64,000 nt of DNA. Origin: Cystobacter fuscus. Lineage in GTDB: Bacteria > Myxococcota > Myxococcia > Myxococcales > Myxococcaceae. Position numbers and translations under genes: made by a program. This document shows positions 51,062 to 60,319 of the stretch, one piece after another (position 1 is the first letter of the stretch; every line of letters starts with the position of its first letter). Below the pieces are notes generated by a model. It did not search any database. It worked only from the letters and a program-made list of their open reading frames with translations, and had not been told where the DNA came from. Location of the stretch: positions 12,028,001 through 12,092,000 of the forward strand of contig NZ_CP022098.1 of assembly GCF_002305875.1 (NCBI RefSeq), in the 5' to 3' direction.

Positions 51062-51958
51062 CTAGGAGCCGGCCCCCGTGCCCGGAATGAGACATGTTGT
51101 CGCACCATCCACGGCCAGACGTTTCCAGGCCGCGCGGGCCTCGTCCACGCCCACCGCGGCGAAGCGCACCGTCTCGCCGGGCCGGCGCGAGGCCAGCAGG
51201 CCCCAATCCGCGCGGATGACCACCGCGAGCACCGGGTAGCCCCCCAGGGTGGGATGGTCCGGCCCGAGCACGATGGGCTCACCGGAGGCGGGCACCTGGA
51301 GGGCGCCGCGCACCATGGGGCCCGACACGCCCGAGCCCGTGTCCGCATGGGCCAGGTGGGGCCCGCGCAGCCGCATCCCCACCCGATCGCTCGTGGGCGA
51401 GACCGTGAAGCGCCCCGAGAGCAACGCCTCCTGGGCCCCCGGATCGAAGCGGCCCGGCTCCGGCCCCCACACCACGCGAATCACCTCCCCGGGTGACTCG
51501 ACGAGCTTCGGCGCGAGCCGCTCACTTCCCCCCACGCCCAGGGGCAACACGTCCCCGGGCCGCAGCATCCGACCCTCCCAGCCACCGAGCCGCGCCACCG
51601 GCAACAGGCCCCGCCCTCCGAGCACCTCGGGCACGGCGAGCCCTCCTTCCACGGCCACGTAGCGCACCACGCCCCGCTCGGGCGCGGACACGCGGAAGGA
51701 CTCCCCGTCGGCCACCTGGAAGGCCTCGCCCCCCACCGACACCCACGCACTCCGGCCCGTCACCCGCAAATCCAGCCGCCCGTAACACTCGAGCGCCGCC
51801 GCGCTCCACGCGTTGCCCACCGCGCGGTTGGCCGCGGCGAGCCACTCCGGCACCAGCGCGCCTCCCGGCGGCACGCCCTGGTGCATGCGGCCCGGGCGGC
51901 CTCCGTCCTGCACGGCCACCGGCCCCCGAACGTCGAGCACCTCCAATCGCGCGTCCAT
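51062..51958 (-). CDS. pxpC: 5-oxoprolinase subunit C
   Basis: A 298-residue PxpC/KipA-family protein (biotin-dependent carboxyltransferase-like fold). VQDGGRPGRMHQGVPPGG near the N-terminus, GPEPGRFDPGA, SPTSDRVGMRLRG and HPTLGGYPVLA are typical blocks. PxpABC converts 5-oxoproline to glutamate using ATP. The ATG directly follows the stop of the pxpAB fusion (TGAATG), so expression is coupled. It ends 35 nt before the YcnI-like gene, on the same strand. Confidence 0.92.
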   Translation of the reverse strand: MDARLEVLDVRGPVAVQDGGRPGRMHQGVPPGGALVPEWLAAANRAVGNAWSAAALECYGRLDLRVTGRSAWVSVGGEAFQVADGESFRVSAPERGVVRYVAVEGGLAVPEVLGGRGLLPVARLGGWEGRMLRPGDVLPLGVGGSERLAPKLVESPGEVIRVVWGPEPGRFDPGAQEALLSGRFTVSPTSDRVGMRLRGPHLAHADTGSGVSGPMVRGALQVPASGEPIVLGPDHPTLGGYPVLAVVIRADWGLLASRRPGETVRFAAVGVDEARAAWKRLAVDGATTCLIPGTGAGS

Positions 51959-53245
51959 TCAGTCCACCCGCTCGAAGAGCACCCGGTCCCCGAGCCGCAA
52001 ACGCGCCCCGCTGCCGGGATGAAAGGGAGAAAAGTCCACGGCGGTGGCGATGAGGTTCCACCCCCCCGGCGAGGCGAAGGGATAGATGCCGGTGCGCCGC
52101 CCGGCGATGCCCACCGCGTGCTCCGGAACCACGGGCCTCGGCATGGCCAACCGGGGCACCTCGATGCGCGCATCCACCTCGCCCAGGTAGGCGAAGCCGG
52201 GCATGAAGCCCACCGCGCGCACCGTGTACTCGCACGAGGAATGCAGCAGCGCCACGTCGTCCACCGCCAGCCCCACCCGCTCCGCCACCGCCTCGAGGTC
52301 CGGCCCGTCGTAGCGCACCCGGACGATGACGAGGGGCCGCTCCTCGGGTGACACGAGTCGGCCCGCGCTCCGGCCCAGCACGCGCCGGGGCTCCTCCGGA
52401 GGCGCCGCCGGATCGAAGTACACGCAGGCATGCGCCTCGCCCACCACCACGTCCAGCACGCCCGGGATGGCCTGGAGCGCCTCCAGCACCCCGCGCCGCT
52501 CCAGCCGCTCGGGCAGCACGAGCCGCAGCGCCCCTTCACCCAGGGGCTCGGTGCGCATGGCCAGCACGTCCAGCACCGCGCGCACCTCGCGCGCCATCTC
52601 CACCGCGCCCGGCGAGTCCCCATGCACGCACAGTGTGTCCACCGCGCCGCCCAGGCTCAGGCGCAGCGCGTTGTCGCGCGCCACCCCGGGGTCGGTCAGC
52701 ACCGCGCCCGGCTCGCCCCGGGGGATGAGCGACCCATCCGGCCGCGTGCCCCGGTCCGCGAAGCCCTCGCGCGCATAGGCGAGCCCCGCCTCCCGTGCCG
52801 CCTCGCGCAGCGCGCCCGTGGCCGGCCCCACGAAGACCGTCCCCGAGCCCAGTGCCTCCACCACCCCGTCCACCACGGCGCGGGCGAGCGCGGGGTCGCG
52901 GTTGGCCGCGTGGTACAGGGCGCCGTGCGGCTTGGCCGAGTACACGGGCACTCCCACCTCCGCGGCCAGGGTCGCCAGCCGGGCACACTGCGCGGCCACC
53001 TGGGAGCGCAGCAGCTCGGGGGCCACGGTGAGCTCCCGGCGGCCGAAGTGTTCCCGGTCCTCGAAGGAGGGATGCGCTCCGGCGCGCGTGCCGTGGCGCG
53101 CGCACGCCTCGAGTGCCCGGCGCATGGAGGCCGTGTCGCCCGCATGCCCTCCGCAGGCGATGTGGGCCACTTGCGCGTGGACGTAGAGCCGCTCGTCCTC
53201 ATCCGGCAGCTCGCCCAGATCGATGTTCAGCAGACACTCCACCAT
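51959..53245 (-). CDS. pxpAB: Fused 5-oxoprolinase subunits A and B (PxpA-PxpB)
   Basis: A 428-residue single reading frame joining two proteins that are usually separate. Residues 1 to about 225 are PxpA/YcsF (LLNIDLGE, HIACGGHAGD, SAKPHGALY, AREGFADR). Residues about 230-428 are PxpB/KipI (LPERLERRGVLEALQAIPG, VRYDGPDL, FMPGFAYLGEVD, AVGIAGRRTGIYPFASPGGW). No frameshift or stop lies at the join, which falls around LDVLAMRTEPLGEGALRLV. With PxpC it would form 5-oxoprolinase, recycling 5-oxoproline to glutamate. The fusion fixes a 1:1 ratio of A and B. Confidence 0.92.
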   Translation of the reverse strand: MVECLLNIDLGELPDEDERLYVHAQVAHIACGGHAGDTASMRRALEACARHGTRAGAHPSFEDREHFGRRELTVAPELLRSQVAAQCARLATLAAEVGVPVYSAKPHGALYHAANRDPALARAVVDGVVEALGSGTVFVGPATGALREAAREAGLAYAREGFADRGTRPDGSLIPRGEPGAVLTDPGVARDNALRLSLGGAVDTLCVHGDSPGAVEMAREVRAVLDVLAMRTEPLGEGALRLVLPERLERRGVLEALQAIPGVLDVVVGEAHACVYFDPAAPPEEPRRVLGRSAGRLVSPEERPLVIVRVRYDGPDLEAVAERVGLAVDDVALLHSSCEYTVRAVGFMPGFAYLGEVDARIEVPRLAMPRPVVPEHAVGIAGRRTGIYPFASPGGWNLIATAVDFSPFHPGSGARLRLGDRVLFERVD

Positions 53246-53447
53246 GGCACCCCCGAACCGAGCCTGGCCGAGCCTAGCGCAGCCCGCCCCGCTCTCCGGC
53301 CGAGCAACCCCGAGAACCTCTTATGGGTGAACATCCGGACGGGCGCGTGGGCTCGAATAAAAAGACAGAGCCGCCGTCCGAGCCCGCGTTGCCGAGAAAC
53401 GGCGACTCCCTTCCTTTACGACCTTACCCTCTCCAGGAGAATCCACC

Positions 53448-54038
53448 ATGAAGCGCCTTGGCTCCGCAGTGCTCGCCGCCGTCCTCTTTTCCGCGGGGGC
53501 CGCCTCCGCCCAACCCCGCGAGCGCGCGCAGAACCGCCAGGAGGACCGGCAGAACAAGGCGGAGATGCGCGATGACCGCTATGACGTGCGCGAGCTGGAG
53601 GACGTGCTGCGGCGCTTCGACAGCGCCCAGGCCCGGCGCGACGAGGGCGCGATGCGCGACGTGGAGACGCGGCTGCGCGACCTGATGCGGGCCGAGCTGG
53701 CCGAGGGCCGCCAGGAGCTGACCGCGGACCGGCGGGAGATCCGCCGCGATGAGAGAGACCGGGGGGGGTGGGATGATCGCCGCGACCGGCGCGATGACGT
53801 CCGGGATGCCCGGACGGAGGCGGCCTCGATGTCGGCCCGCTCGTCCATCGCCCGGGAGCTGTCCTCGCTCGTGGGCAGCCGCAGGCCGGCCGACCTGCAC
53901 CGCACGCGCACCCTCATCACCCAGCTCATCCAGATGGGGCGCCAGGAGATCCGCGACAACAAGCAGGAGATGCGCGAGGACAAGCGCGAGCGTCAGGAGG
54001 ACCGCCGCGAGTGGCGCGATGACCACCGCCGCTACTGA
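53448..54038 (+). CDS. Exported Arg/Asp/Glu-rich helical protein
   Basis: A 196-residue exported protein (signal peptide ending AASA|Q, residue 21). The mature protein is extremely charged, with heptad-like repeats such as ENRQEDRQNKAEMRDD-type and RQEIRDNKQEMREDKRERQ, so it is probably a long helix or coiled coil in the periplasm. AGGAG lies 8 nt before the ATG. Loosely resembles Spy-like or Hsp-type periplasmic helices; not assigned. Confidence 0.6.
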   Translation: MKRLGSAVLAAVLFSAGAASAQPRERAQNRQEDRQNKAEMRDDRYDVRELEDVLRRFDSAQARRDEGAMRDVETRLRDLMRAELAEGRQELTADRREIRRDERDRGGWDDRRDRRDDVRDARTEAASMSARSSIARELSSLVGSRRPADLHRTRTLITQLIQMGRQEIRDNKQEMREDKRERQEDRREWRDDHRRY

Positions 54039-54167
54039 GCCGCGCGCCCCGGTGTGAAGGGGGAAGACCCGACAGAACGCCCCCCGGGCCCGCTCCCGGG
54101 CTGACAGGCGGGCGACGCTTCCGACCCCGGTAGCGCCAGACAGGAGGGATTCTCCGCCAGGACCGGT

Positions 54168-55460
54168 ATGGTGGAGCCCTCGCCCATGGCCCAAAAGACT
54201 TCCCTGCTCCAGATCCTCGCCAGTCCCCGCGCGTGGCTCCTCGTCGCGCTCGGCTTCGCCTCCGGGCTCCCGCTGCTGCTCGTGGGCGGCACGCTGTCGG
54301 CCTGGATGACGAACGAGGGCATCAACCTGAAGACGATCGGCGTCTTCACCCTGGTGGCCACGCCCTACACCTTCAAGTTCATCTGGGCGCCCTTCATGGA
54401 CCGCTACGCGCTGCCCTTCCTCGGGCGCAGGCGCGGATGGATGCTGGTCACGCAGCTCGGGCTCATGGTCGCCATCGCCACCATGGGACTGGTCAACCCC
54501 AAGGACTCGCCCCTGGCCATGGCGAGCCTGGCGCTGCTCGTGGCGTTCCTCTCCTCCAGCCAGGACGTCGTGTCGGACGCGTGGCGCACCGACACCCTCT
54601 CCGAGGCCGAGCGCGGCTTCGGCGTGGCCACCTTCGTCATGGGCTACCGCTTCGGGATGATCGCCGCGGGGGCGGTGGCGCTCAGCCTCTCGCAGTTCAT
54701 CGGCTGGCCGCGCACCTACTGGATCATGGCGGCGCTCATGCTCGTGGGCGTCATCGCCACGCTCGTCGCCGCCGAGCCCCAGGGCCAGCGTCCCCCCCGC
54801 ACCCTCGCCGAGGCCGCCGTCGTCCCCTTCGTCGACTACTTCCGCCGGGACGGGGCGCTGCTCGCGCTGCTCTTCCTGCTGCTCTACAAGCTCGGCGACG
54901 CCATCGCCGGGGGCATGACCACGCCCTTCTTCCTCAAGATGGGCTTCTCCAACCTGGAGGTGGGCACCATCAGCAAGGGCGTGGGCATGGCGGCCACCAT
55001 CGTCGGGGCGCTCTTTGGCGGCATGCTGCTCGCGCGCATGGGCCTGCGCCGCAGCCTCTTCGTCTTCGGCGCCCTGCAGGCCGTCACCAACCTCACCTTC
55101 CTCGCGCTGGCGCTGGTGGGCAAGAACCACGCGGTGCTCGCGCTCGCCATCTGCTCGGACAACATCTGCGGCGGCATGGCCACCACGGCGTTCGGCGCCT
55201 TCACCATGTCGCTGTGCAACAAGCGCTTCAGCGCCACCCAGTTCGCCCTGCTCTCGGCGCTGGCCAACTTCGGCGGACGCATGCTCTCGGCCACCTCGGG
55301 CTTCCTCGCCGAGGGCATCGGCTGGGCCGGCTTCTTCGGCCTCACCGTGGTGCTCGCCCTGCCCGCCCTCGTCCTGCTCGCCTTCCTCCCCGAGGGCATC
55401 GCCCAGCCCGTCGAGGAGCCGCCCCCCGCCTCTCCCCCCGCGCCCGCCACCGCCGCCTGA
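54168..55460 (+). CDS. AmpG-like MFS permease
   Basis: A 430-residue membrane protein with about 12 helices. The block FLSSSQDVVSDAWRTD and YTFKFIWAPFMDRY are characteristic of AmpG, which imports anhydromuropeptides from the periplasm for cell-wall recycling. The C-terminus is Pro/Ala-rich. ATG 54168 (AGGA upstream) was taken; ATG 54186 would remove six residues. No ampD or beta-lactamase gene is adjacent. Confidence 0.85.
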   Translation: MVEPSPMAQKTSLLQILASPRAWLLVALGFASGLPLLLVGGTLSAWMTNEGINLKTIGVFTLVATPYTFKFIWAPFMDRYALPFLGRRRGWMLVTQLGLMVAIATMGLVNPKDSPLAMASLALLVAFLSSSQDVVSDAWRTDTLSEAERGFGVATFVMGYRFGMIAAGAVALSLSQFIGWPRTYWIMAALMLVGVIATLVAAEPQGQRPPRTLAEAAVVPFVDYFRRDGALLALLFLLLYKLGDAIAGGMTTPFFLKMGFSNLEVGTISKGVGMAATIVGALFGGMLLARMGLRRSLFVFGALQAVTNLTFLALALVGKNHAVLALAICSDNICGGMATTAFGAFTMSLCNKRFSATQFALLSALANFGGRMLSATSGFLAEGIGWAGFFGLTVVLALPALVLLAFLPEGIAQPVEEPPPASPPAPATAA

Positions 55461-55556
55461 CGTCCCTCCGCCCGCCTGCCCTCCCTGCGGGCACGATCGC
55501 CTGGTTGCTGGTGGGAAGAAGCCTGCCGAAGTTATGGGGACGGAGGCACGACCATC

Positions 55557-55868
55557 ATGGCGAAACGCGAGACGCAGGCTCCCCCGAAGCAACCCGCCGA
55601 GGACATGTTCGGGCGTCCCATGAGCGCGCGGGACGAAGAGAAGTCCGACGCCGGACGTGAGGCACAAGGGGCCCACCAACTGCCCGAGCACGAGCGCAAG
55701 GCCCGGCCCGGCATGGAGGAGGAAGAGGAGGAAGCCGAGCGGGAGCGGGCCAGCGGAGGCGTGGGCGCGCTCCCCGATGGGGATGGGGTGCGCAGTGACC
55801 AGGGCACCAATCCGCTCCCCTCGAGCTATTGGGCGGCCTATGCGGATCAGAAGCCCGAGACGGACTGA
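55557..55868 (+). CDS. Small acidic hypothetical protein
   Basis: A 103-residue hydrophilic protein with Glu-rich segment GMEEEEEEAERERA and a C-terminal NPLPSSYWAAYADQKP. No signal peptide or domain; probably mostly disordered. GGAGG lies upstream of the ATG. Unknown function. Confidence 0.6.
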   Translation: MAKRETQAPPKQPAEDMFGRPMSARDEEKSDAGREAQGAHQLPEHERKARPGMEEEEEEAERERASGGVGALPDGDGVRSDQGTNPLPSSYWAAYADQKPETD

Positions 55869-55931
55869 GCCGTCCTCCCCTCCCCGCGAAGCGGATTGAC
55901 ACACGTGCGTGGCGGTCCATTCTCACCGCCC

Positions 55932-56744
55932 ATGCGCGTTCATCATTTGAATGGCTCGACGCTGTGTCCGGTGGGCCGGGGCCTGCTGTTGGGAGACCCG
56001 AACGGGTGCCTGGTGTGCCACTGCCTGCTCATCGAGACGAGCGAGGGGCTGGTGCTGGTGGACACGGCCCTGGGGCTGGAGGACATCCAGGCACCCTCCC
56101 ACCAGAGCGTGCGCCGGGGCATGGGCCCCATGGGCCCGAGGTGGAATCCCGAGCAGACCATGGCGCGGCAGGTGGAGAAGCTCGGCTTCCGGCGCGAGGA
56201 CGTGCGCCACATCGTGCTCACCCACCTGGACCTGGACCATGCCGGAGGACTGCCGGACTTCCCCCAGGCGCGGGTCCACGTGTACGCGACGGAGCACGCG
56301 GCGGCCCGGGACAAGCGCGCCTTGCGCGAGCGCCAGCGCTACCAGGACGTGCAGTGGGCCCATGGCCCGGACTGGAAGCTCTACGAGACGACCCGGGGCG
56401 AGCCGTGGTTCGGCTTCGAGTGCGTGCGCCAGTTGGAGGGCCTGCCGCCGGAGCTCCTCCTCGTGCCGCTGGTGGGCCACACGCGCGGCCACTGCGCGGT
56501 GGCGGTGGACACGGGCGCGCGGTGGCTCCTGCACGCGGGCGACGCCTACTTCTTCCACGGGGAGATGGAGCCCACGGATCGCTGCCCGCTCGGGCTGCGC
56601 CTGATGCAGAGCGCCCTCCAGATGAAGGGCCCGGAGCGGCTGCACAACCGCGAGCGGCTGCGCGAGCTGGTGCGCACCCAGTCCGACCGGGTGCGGGTGT
56701 TCTGCGCCCACGACGAGAAGGAATGGCGCGCCCTGGCCGGGTAG
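55932..56744 (+). CDS. Metallo-beta-lactamase fold hydrolase
   Basis: A 270-residue MBL-fold enzyme. The metal motif THLDLDHAGGLPDF gives the HxxxDH-type site; VPLVGHTRGHCAVAV and HAGDAYFF supply further ligands and CAHDEKEW the last. The start MRVHHLNGSTLCPVGRG and the NPEQTM loop suggest a lactonase-like member. It ends exactly where the convergent gene at 56745 begins. Confidence 0.88.
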   Translation: MRVHHLNGSTLCPVGRGLLLGDPNGCLVCHCLLIETSEGLVLVDTALGLEDIQAPSHQSVRRGMGPMGPRWNPEQTMARQVEKLGFRREDVRHIVLTHLDLDHAGGLPDFPQARVHVYATEHAAARDKRALRERQRYQDVQWAHGPDWKLYETTRGEPWFGFECVRQLEGLPPELLLVPLVGHTRGHCAVAVDTGARWLLHAGDAYFFHGEMEPTDRCPLGLRLMQSALQMKGPERLHNRERLRELVRTQSDRVRVFCAHDEKEWRALAG

Positions 56745-56963
56745 CTACTTCTTCTTCGGCGGCGCGAAGCGCTCCAGGCTGGCCGCGAAGCTCTTGCGGT
56801 TCGGATTGAGCGAGGCGTTCATCCCCCGCTGCTCGCGCACCTGATCCGTGGGGGACTCGGGAGCGCCCTCCTGGGCCTCCTTGTCGAACTGATCCTGGCC
56901 GCTGTTCACCCGGCCCAGCGGCCGAGAGCCGTAGATGCGCCGATTGGGATCCCTGCCCGCCAT
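56745..56963 (-). CDS. Small hydrophilic hypothetical protein
   Basis: A 72-residue protein (MAGRDPNRRIYGSRPLG, tail RFAPPKKK), probably disordered. GGAGG lies 6 nt before the ATG at 56963. It shares a boundary with the MBL gene with no spacer between the two stops. Confidence 0.55.
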   Translation of the reverse strand: MAGRDPNRRIYGSRPLGRVNSGQDQFDKEAQEGAPESPTDQVREQRGMNASLNPNRKSFAASLERFAPPKKK

Positions 56964-57142
56964 GGACGACCTCCAGGTAAGGGGTTTCCGGAGAGCATAA
57001 GCCGGACTTCCCACCCCTTGCACCGCGCACCCACCTGTTTTCCCCTCGCCCGCCTTCCGGGCGGGCACGGCCTTGCTCCCGAGAGGTTTCCGAGCGATCA
57101 CCCGGCCACCGGATTACCCTGCACGGGTCTCGCCCCTCCCCC

Positions 57143-59077
57143 ATGTCTTCCTCGTCGACCGCACCGCTCGCCCCCGAGACGGCTCTGCTCCACGTCCCTC
57201 CGCTCGAGGAGACGCCCCTTCGCCGCGCGGAGCTGCGCCTGCAAGAACTCCTCGCGGAGATCGACGCCCTGGACGCGGAGATCGACGCGCTCGGGGGAGA
57301 ACTGGAGCGCTTCGCCCGGGCCTACGAGGACACCCTCTCCGCCGCCTCCGAGACGGTGAGCCGCTCCGAGCGGCTCCTGCGCCGGCTGCGCCACCTCCAG
57401 GACGCCACCAGCGCCCTCATCCGCCTGTTGGAGCAGCCCCCACAGCCCCCCACCCCCGCGGACGCGCGGCACGCTCCCGCTCCCACCTCCCCGCGTGTGT
57501 CCACCCCTCCCCCGCCCGAGGACGAGGACGAAGACACCGAGGACTTCGAGGACGAGGACGACGCCCTGCCCGAGGGCGAGCGCTCCGCCGGAGCGGACTC
57601 GGGCGAAGGGGCCGAGGACGAGGCCGTGGATCTCAAGCGGCTGCGGCGGCGCCTGGCGCGGCTGCTGCATCCGGATCTCGCGCAGACGGACGAGGAGCGC
57701 GAGCGGCTGGACGGGCTCATGGCGCGCGTCAACGCGGCGTACTCGGCGGGGGATCGCGCCACGATGGAGCTGCTCGCCGCGCGGGTGGGGGCAGGCGAGC
57801 CCGAGGACACGCTCACCGAGGACGCGCGACTGGCGCACCTCGAGCGGCGCATCCAGGTGCTCTCCACGGCGGCCCACTCCCTGCGCGAGCAGCGCGAGCG
57901 CCTGCGCTCCACCGCCACCGCGCGCCTGTACGAGGAGGCCCTGCGCCGCGAGGCCGAGGGCCGTAACTACCTCACCGAGACGCGCGCCGAGATGGAGGAG
58001 GAAGTCCAGGAGCTCGCGCGGGATGCCCGCGCCCGAATGCGTCAGCTCGAGCGCGCCGCGCGCGCCCTGACATCCCTGAGGAACAAGCGCATGAACACGC
58101 TCATCAAGAGCGGCAAGGGCCGCAAGCTGCGCGTCTTCGATCCGGTGCTGGAGAGCCCCCTGGTGCGCCAGGGAGTGCTGCGCCTGGAGCGGCAGCGGGC
58201 CACCCCCGCCGCGAGGGAGCTCGCCCGCTGGCTGGAGGACGCCGTCACCCAGGAGCCCTGGCAGGTGGCCCTCACCCTCATGGCCTTCTTCGCCGAGTCG
58301 GCCGGCCGCCCTCCGCCGGGACTCGACACCAGCGACGCCTGGGCCGAGCGCTACGAGTTGCTGCGCGAGCTCGACATGCCGGAGGCGCCCCCGTTCGACG
58401 AGGCCCTCACGCGACTGCCGCGCCACCTGGAGCCAGGCCTGCGGGTGATGAAGAAGAAGAAAGAGGTGCACTTCGGCCTGCAACTGCGCGAGTCCGAGCT
58501 GCTCGCCGCCGTACCGCTGGCGCTCCAGCGGGCGGACGTGGCCGAGCGGGGCCGCTCGGTGCTGGCGGTGATCGGCCCGCAGGAGCAGTGCAAGCGCTGT
58601 GGCGAGGAGGTGCTGTTGCAACACCTGCTGCGCACGCGGGGGCTCGACGAGCGCCATGGCCAGCTCTGCCCACTGTGCGCCCATCCACAGAAGAGCTACT
58701 GGCTCTACAGCCGCACCGAGGGCCAGGAGGCGCTGCTGCCGCACGCGCTGCGGCTGGGCACGGTGGTGGAGCAGGCGGTGCGGCTGGCGCGCACGAGCGT
58801 GAGCTTCCAGATGCTGCCCGAGGAGCGCGAGGCGCTCACGGCGGCCCAGTTGCGCCAGCGCTTCGTGGACCTGTACCTGCAACCCTACGGCGTGGAGCTG
58901 GCTCCCGAGCACGTGCGGCTCGTGCAGGCGGGACAGGTGCTCGACGGCGAGGCACGCGTGGACCGGGGCGCCGTCACCCTGAAGCTCGCCCCCGAGGCGG
59001 GCCAGAGCGAGGCGCAACTGTTGGAGCTGTTGCGCTCACGCATCGAGCGGCGCTTCCGGCCCGACCCGGCCCGGTAG
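57143..59077 (+). CDS. Large coiled-coil protein with J-like motif and zinc ribbon
   Basis: A 644-residue protein. An N-terminal coiled coil (25-95) leads to a Pro/Glu/Asp-rich linker. At about 160-215 RLARLLHPDLAQT, with HPD at 176-178, and MARVNAAYSAGD resemble a J domain, which stimulates Hsp70. A second coiled coil (about 235-320) follows. A later ordered region ends with a zinc ribbon, C483/C486 and C509/C512 (CKRC...CPLC). It has no signal peptide or membrane segment. It may be a co-chaperone-like scaffold; other parts are unrecognised. Confidence 0.65.
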   Translation: MSSSSTAPLAPETALLHVPPLEETPLRRAELRLQELLAEIDALDAEIDALGGELERFARAYEDTLSAASETVSRSERLLRRLRHLQDATSALIRLLEQPPQPPTPADARHAPAPTSPRVSTPPPPEDEDEDTEDFEDEDDALPEGERSAGADSGEGAEDEAVDLKRLRRRLARLLHPDLAQTDEERERLDGLMARVNAAYSAGDRATMELLAARVGAGEPEDTLTEDARLAHLERRIQVLSTAAHSLREQRERLRSTATARLYEEALRREAEGRNYLTETRAEMEEEVQELARDARARMRQLERAARALTSLRNKRMNTLIKSGKGRKLRVFDPVLESPLVRQGVLRLERQRATPAARELARWLEDAVTQEPWQVALTLMAFFAESAGRPPPGLDTSDAWAERYELLRELDMPEAPPFDEALTRLPRHLEPGLRVMKKKKEVHFGLQLRESELLAAVPLALQRADVAERGRSVLAVIGPQEQCKRCGEEVLLQHLLRTRGLDERHGQLCPLCAHPQKSYWLYSRTEGQEALLPHALRLGTVVEQAVRLARTSVSFQMLPEEREALTAAQLRQRFVDLYLQPYGVELAPEHVRLVQAGQVLDGEARVDRGAVTLKLAPEAGQSEAQLLELLRSRIERRFRPDPAR

Positions 59078-59083
59078 CACGCG

Positions 59084-59701
59084 CTACTGCTGCCGACCCT
59101 CGATGGCGCACAGGAGCACGGCCGTCGCGATGCCCAGACGGCGATCCAACCGCCGCGAGCGGTCCATCCCGAAGTCGAGCGAGATGCGCTGGATGAAGGG
59201 ATTGAAGTGCTGGCGGAAGGAGAACACGGGCTCGTTGCTCACCCTGGCCGTGAAGGTCTGCGGCACGAGGTTGGAGAGGAAGCGGCGCACCAGGGCCAGC
59301 AGCATGCTGTCCTCCTGGATGAGGCCCACCTCCTGGTCGCGCGCGTCGAGGATGAGCCACTCGTCGCGCAGGATGGACTTGAGCCCCTTGCGGCGCAGCG
59401 CGCCCAGCTTCTCGCCCGTCTTCGCGTCCGTGACGTCGTACGTGGCGCTGATGTCGAGGATGTTGCGCGCCTTGATGGTGAGCACCTCCTCGTTCATGTC
59501 CTCGCTGGTGAAGACGCGGATGTCCTCCTTCAGCTTGAAGGCCTTGAGCTTCGAGTAGAAGAGGACCTGACCCGCCTCGTCGTAGATGTGGAAGGCGTCG
59601 CCGAAGATCTTGAAGAACTTGCGGCGGATGACGTAGCGGCTCTGGCCGAAGCGGCCGGAGGCCAGCTCACTGCTCGGACGAGGCTGAAGCGCGGTGCTCA
59701 T
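59084..59701 (-). CDS. LURP-one-related / scramblase-like domain protein
   Basis: A 205-residue soluble protein. RYVIRRKFFKIFGDAFHIYD, VLFYSKLKAFKLKEDIRVF and the later DAKTGEKLGALRRKGLKS block match the LOR/DUF567 (Tubby-like) fold, whose members may bind membranes or lipids. The C-terminus holds Arg-rich DRSRRLDRRLG then a hydrophobic tail. GGGGGGAG lies 8 nt before ATG 59701. Confidence 0.78.
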   Translation of the reverse strand: MSTALQPRPSSELASGRFGQSRYVIRRKFFKIFGDAFHIYDEAGQVLFYSKLKAFKLKEDIRVFTSEDMNEEVLTIKARNILDISATYDVTDAKTGEKLGALRRKGLKSILRDEWLILDARDQEVGLIQEDSMLLALVRRFLSNLVPQTFTARVSNEPVFSFRQHFNPFIQRISLDFGMDRSRRLDRRLGIATAVLLCAIEGRQQ

Positions 59702-59776
59702 GTGGTAACTCCCCCCTTGGGGTTCGAAACATGGAACCCCCTCTATAGCGTACCTGAGCAAGGAGTCCGACCCACC

Positions 59777-60292
59777 ATGACCGCCCTCACCCTGTTGTGC
59801 CTCACGCTGTTGAGCGCCCCCCCGAACACGGGAGCGAAGCCCTCGGCGGCGCCCCCCGCCGCGGCCACGGCCGCGGTGAACGCGGTGTTGGACGACTGGC
59901 ACCGGGCGGCGGCCCAGGCGGACGAGGCGCGCTACTTCGCCCACTTCACCCCGGACGCGGTCTACCTGGGCACGGACGCCACCGAGCGCTGGACCCGGGA
60001 CGAGTTCCGCGCGTGGGCCCATCCCTACTTCGCCAAGGGCAAGGCCTGGGACTTCACACCCTCGTCGCGACACGTGAGCCTGTCCAGGGACGGCACCCTG
60101 GCGTGGTTCGACGAGGTGCTCGCCACGCCCAACCTGGGGCCCGCGCGCGGCTCGGGGGTGCTGGTGAAGGAGGCGGGGACGTGGAAGATCGCCCAGTACA
60201 ACCTCTCCATCCCCATCCCCAACGACGTGCTCGACGACGTCAAGGCGCGCATCGAGCAGTACGAGAAGAACAAGGCGAAGCCGGGCAAGTAG
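59777..60292 (+). CDS. SnoaL/NTF2-like (DUF4440) exported protein
   Basis: A 171-residue protein with a short signal-like N-terminus (MTALTLLCLTLLSAP). The NTF2-like cone fold is suggested by AVNAVLDDWHRAAAQAD, YFAHFTPDAVYLGTDATERW and FRAWAHPYF. No catalytic residues can be assigned. It runs tail-to-tail into the NYN gene. Confidence 0.75.
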   Translation: MTALTLLCLTLLSAPPNTGAKPSAAPPAAATAAVNAVLDDWHRAAAQADEARYFAHFTPDAVYLGTDATERWTRDEFRAWAHPYFAKGKAWDFTPSSRHVSLSRDGTLAWFDEVLATPNLGPARGSGVLVKEAGTWKIAQYNLSIPIPNDVLDDVKARIEQYEKNKAKPGK

Positions 60293-60319
60293 CCTCGTCC
60301 CCGCCCGGCGCCGGCCCGC

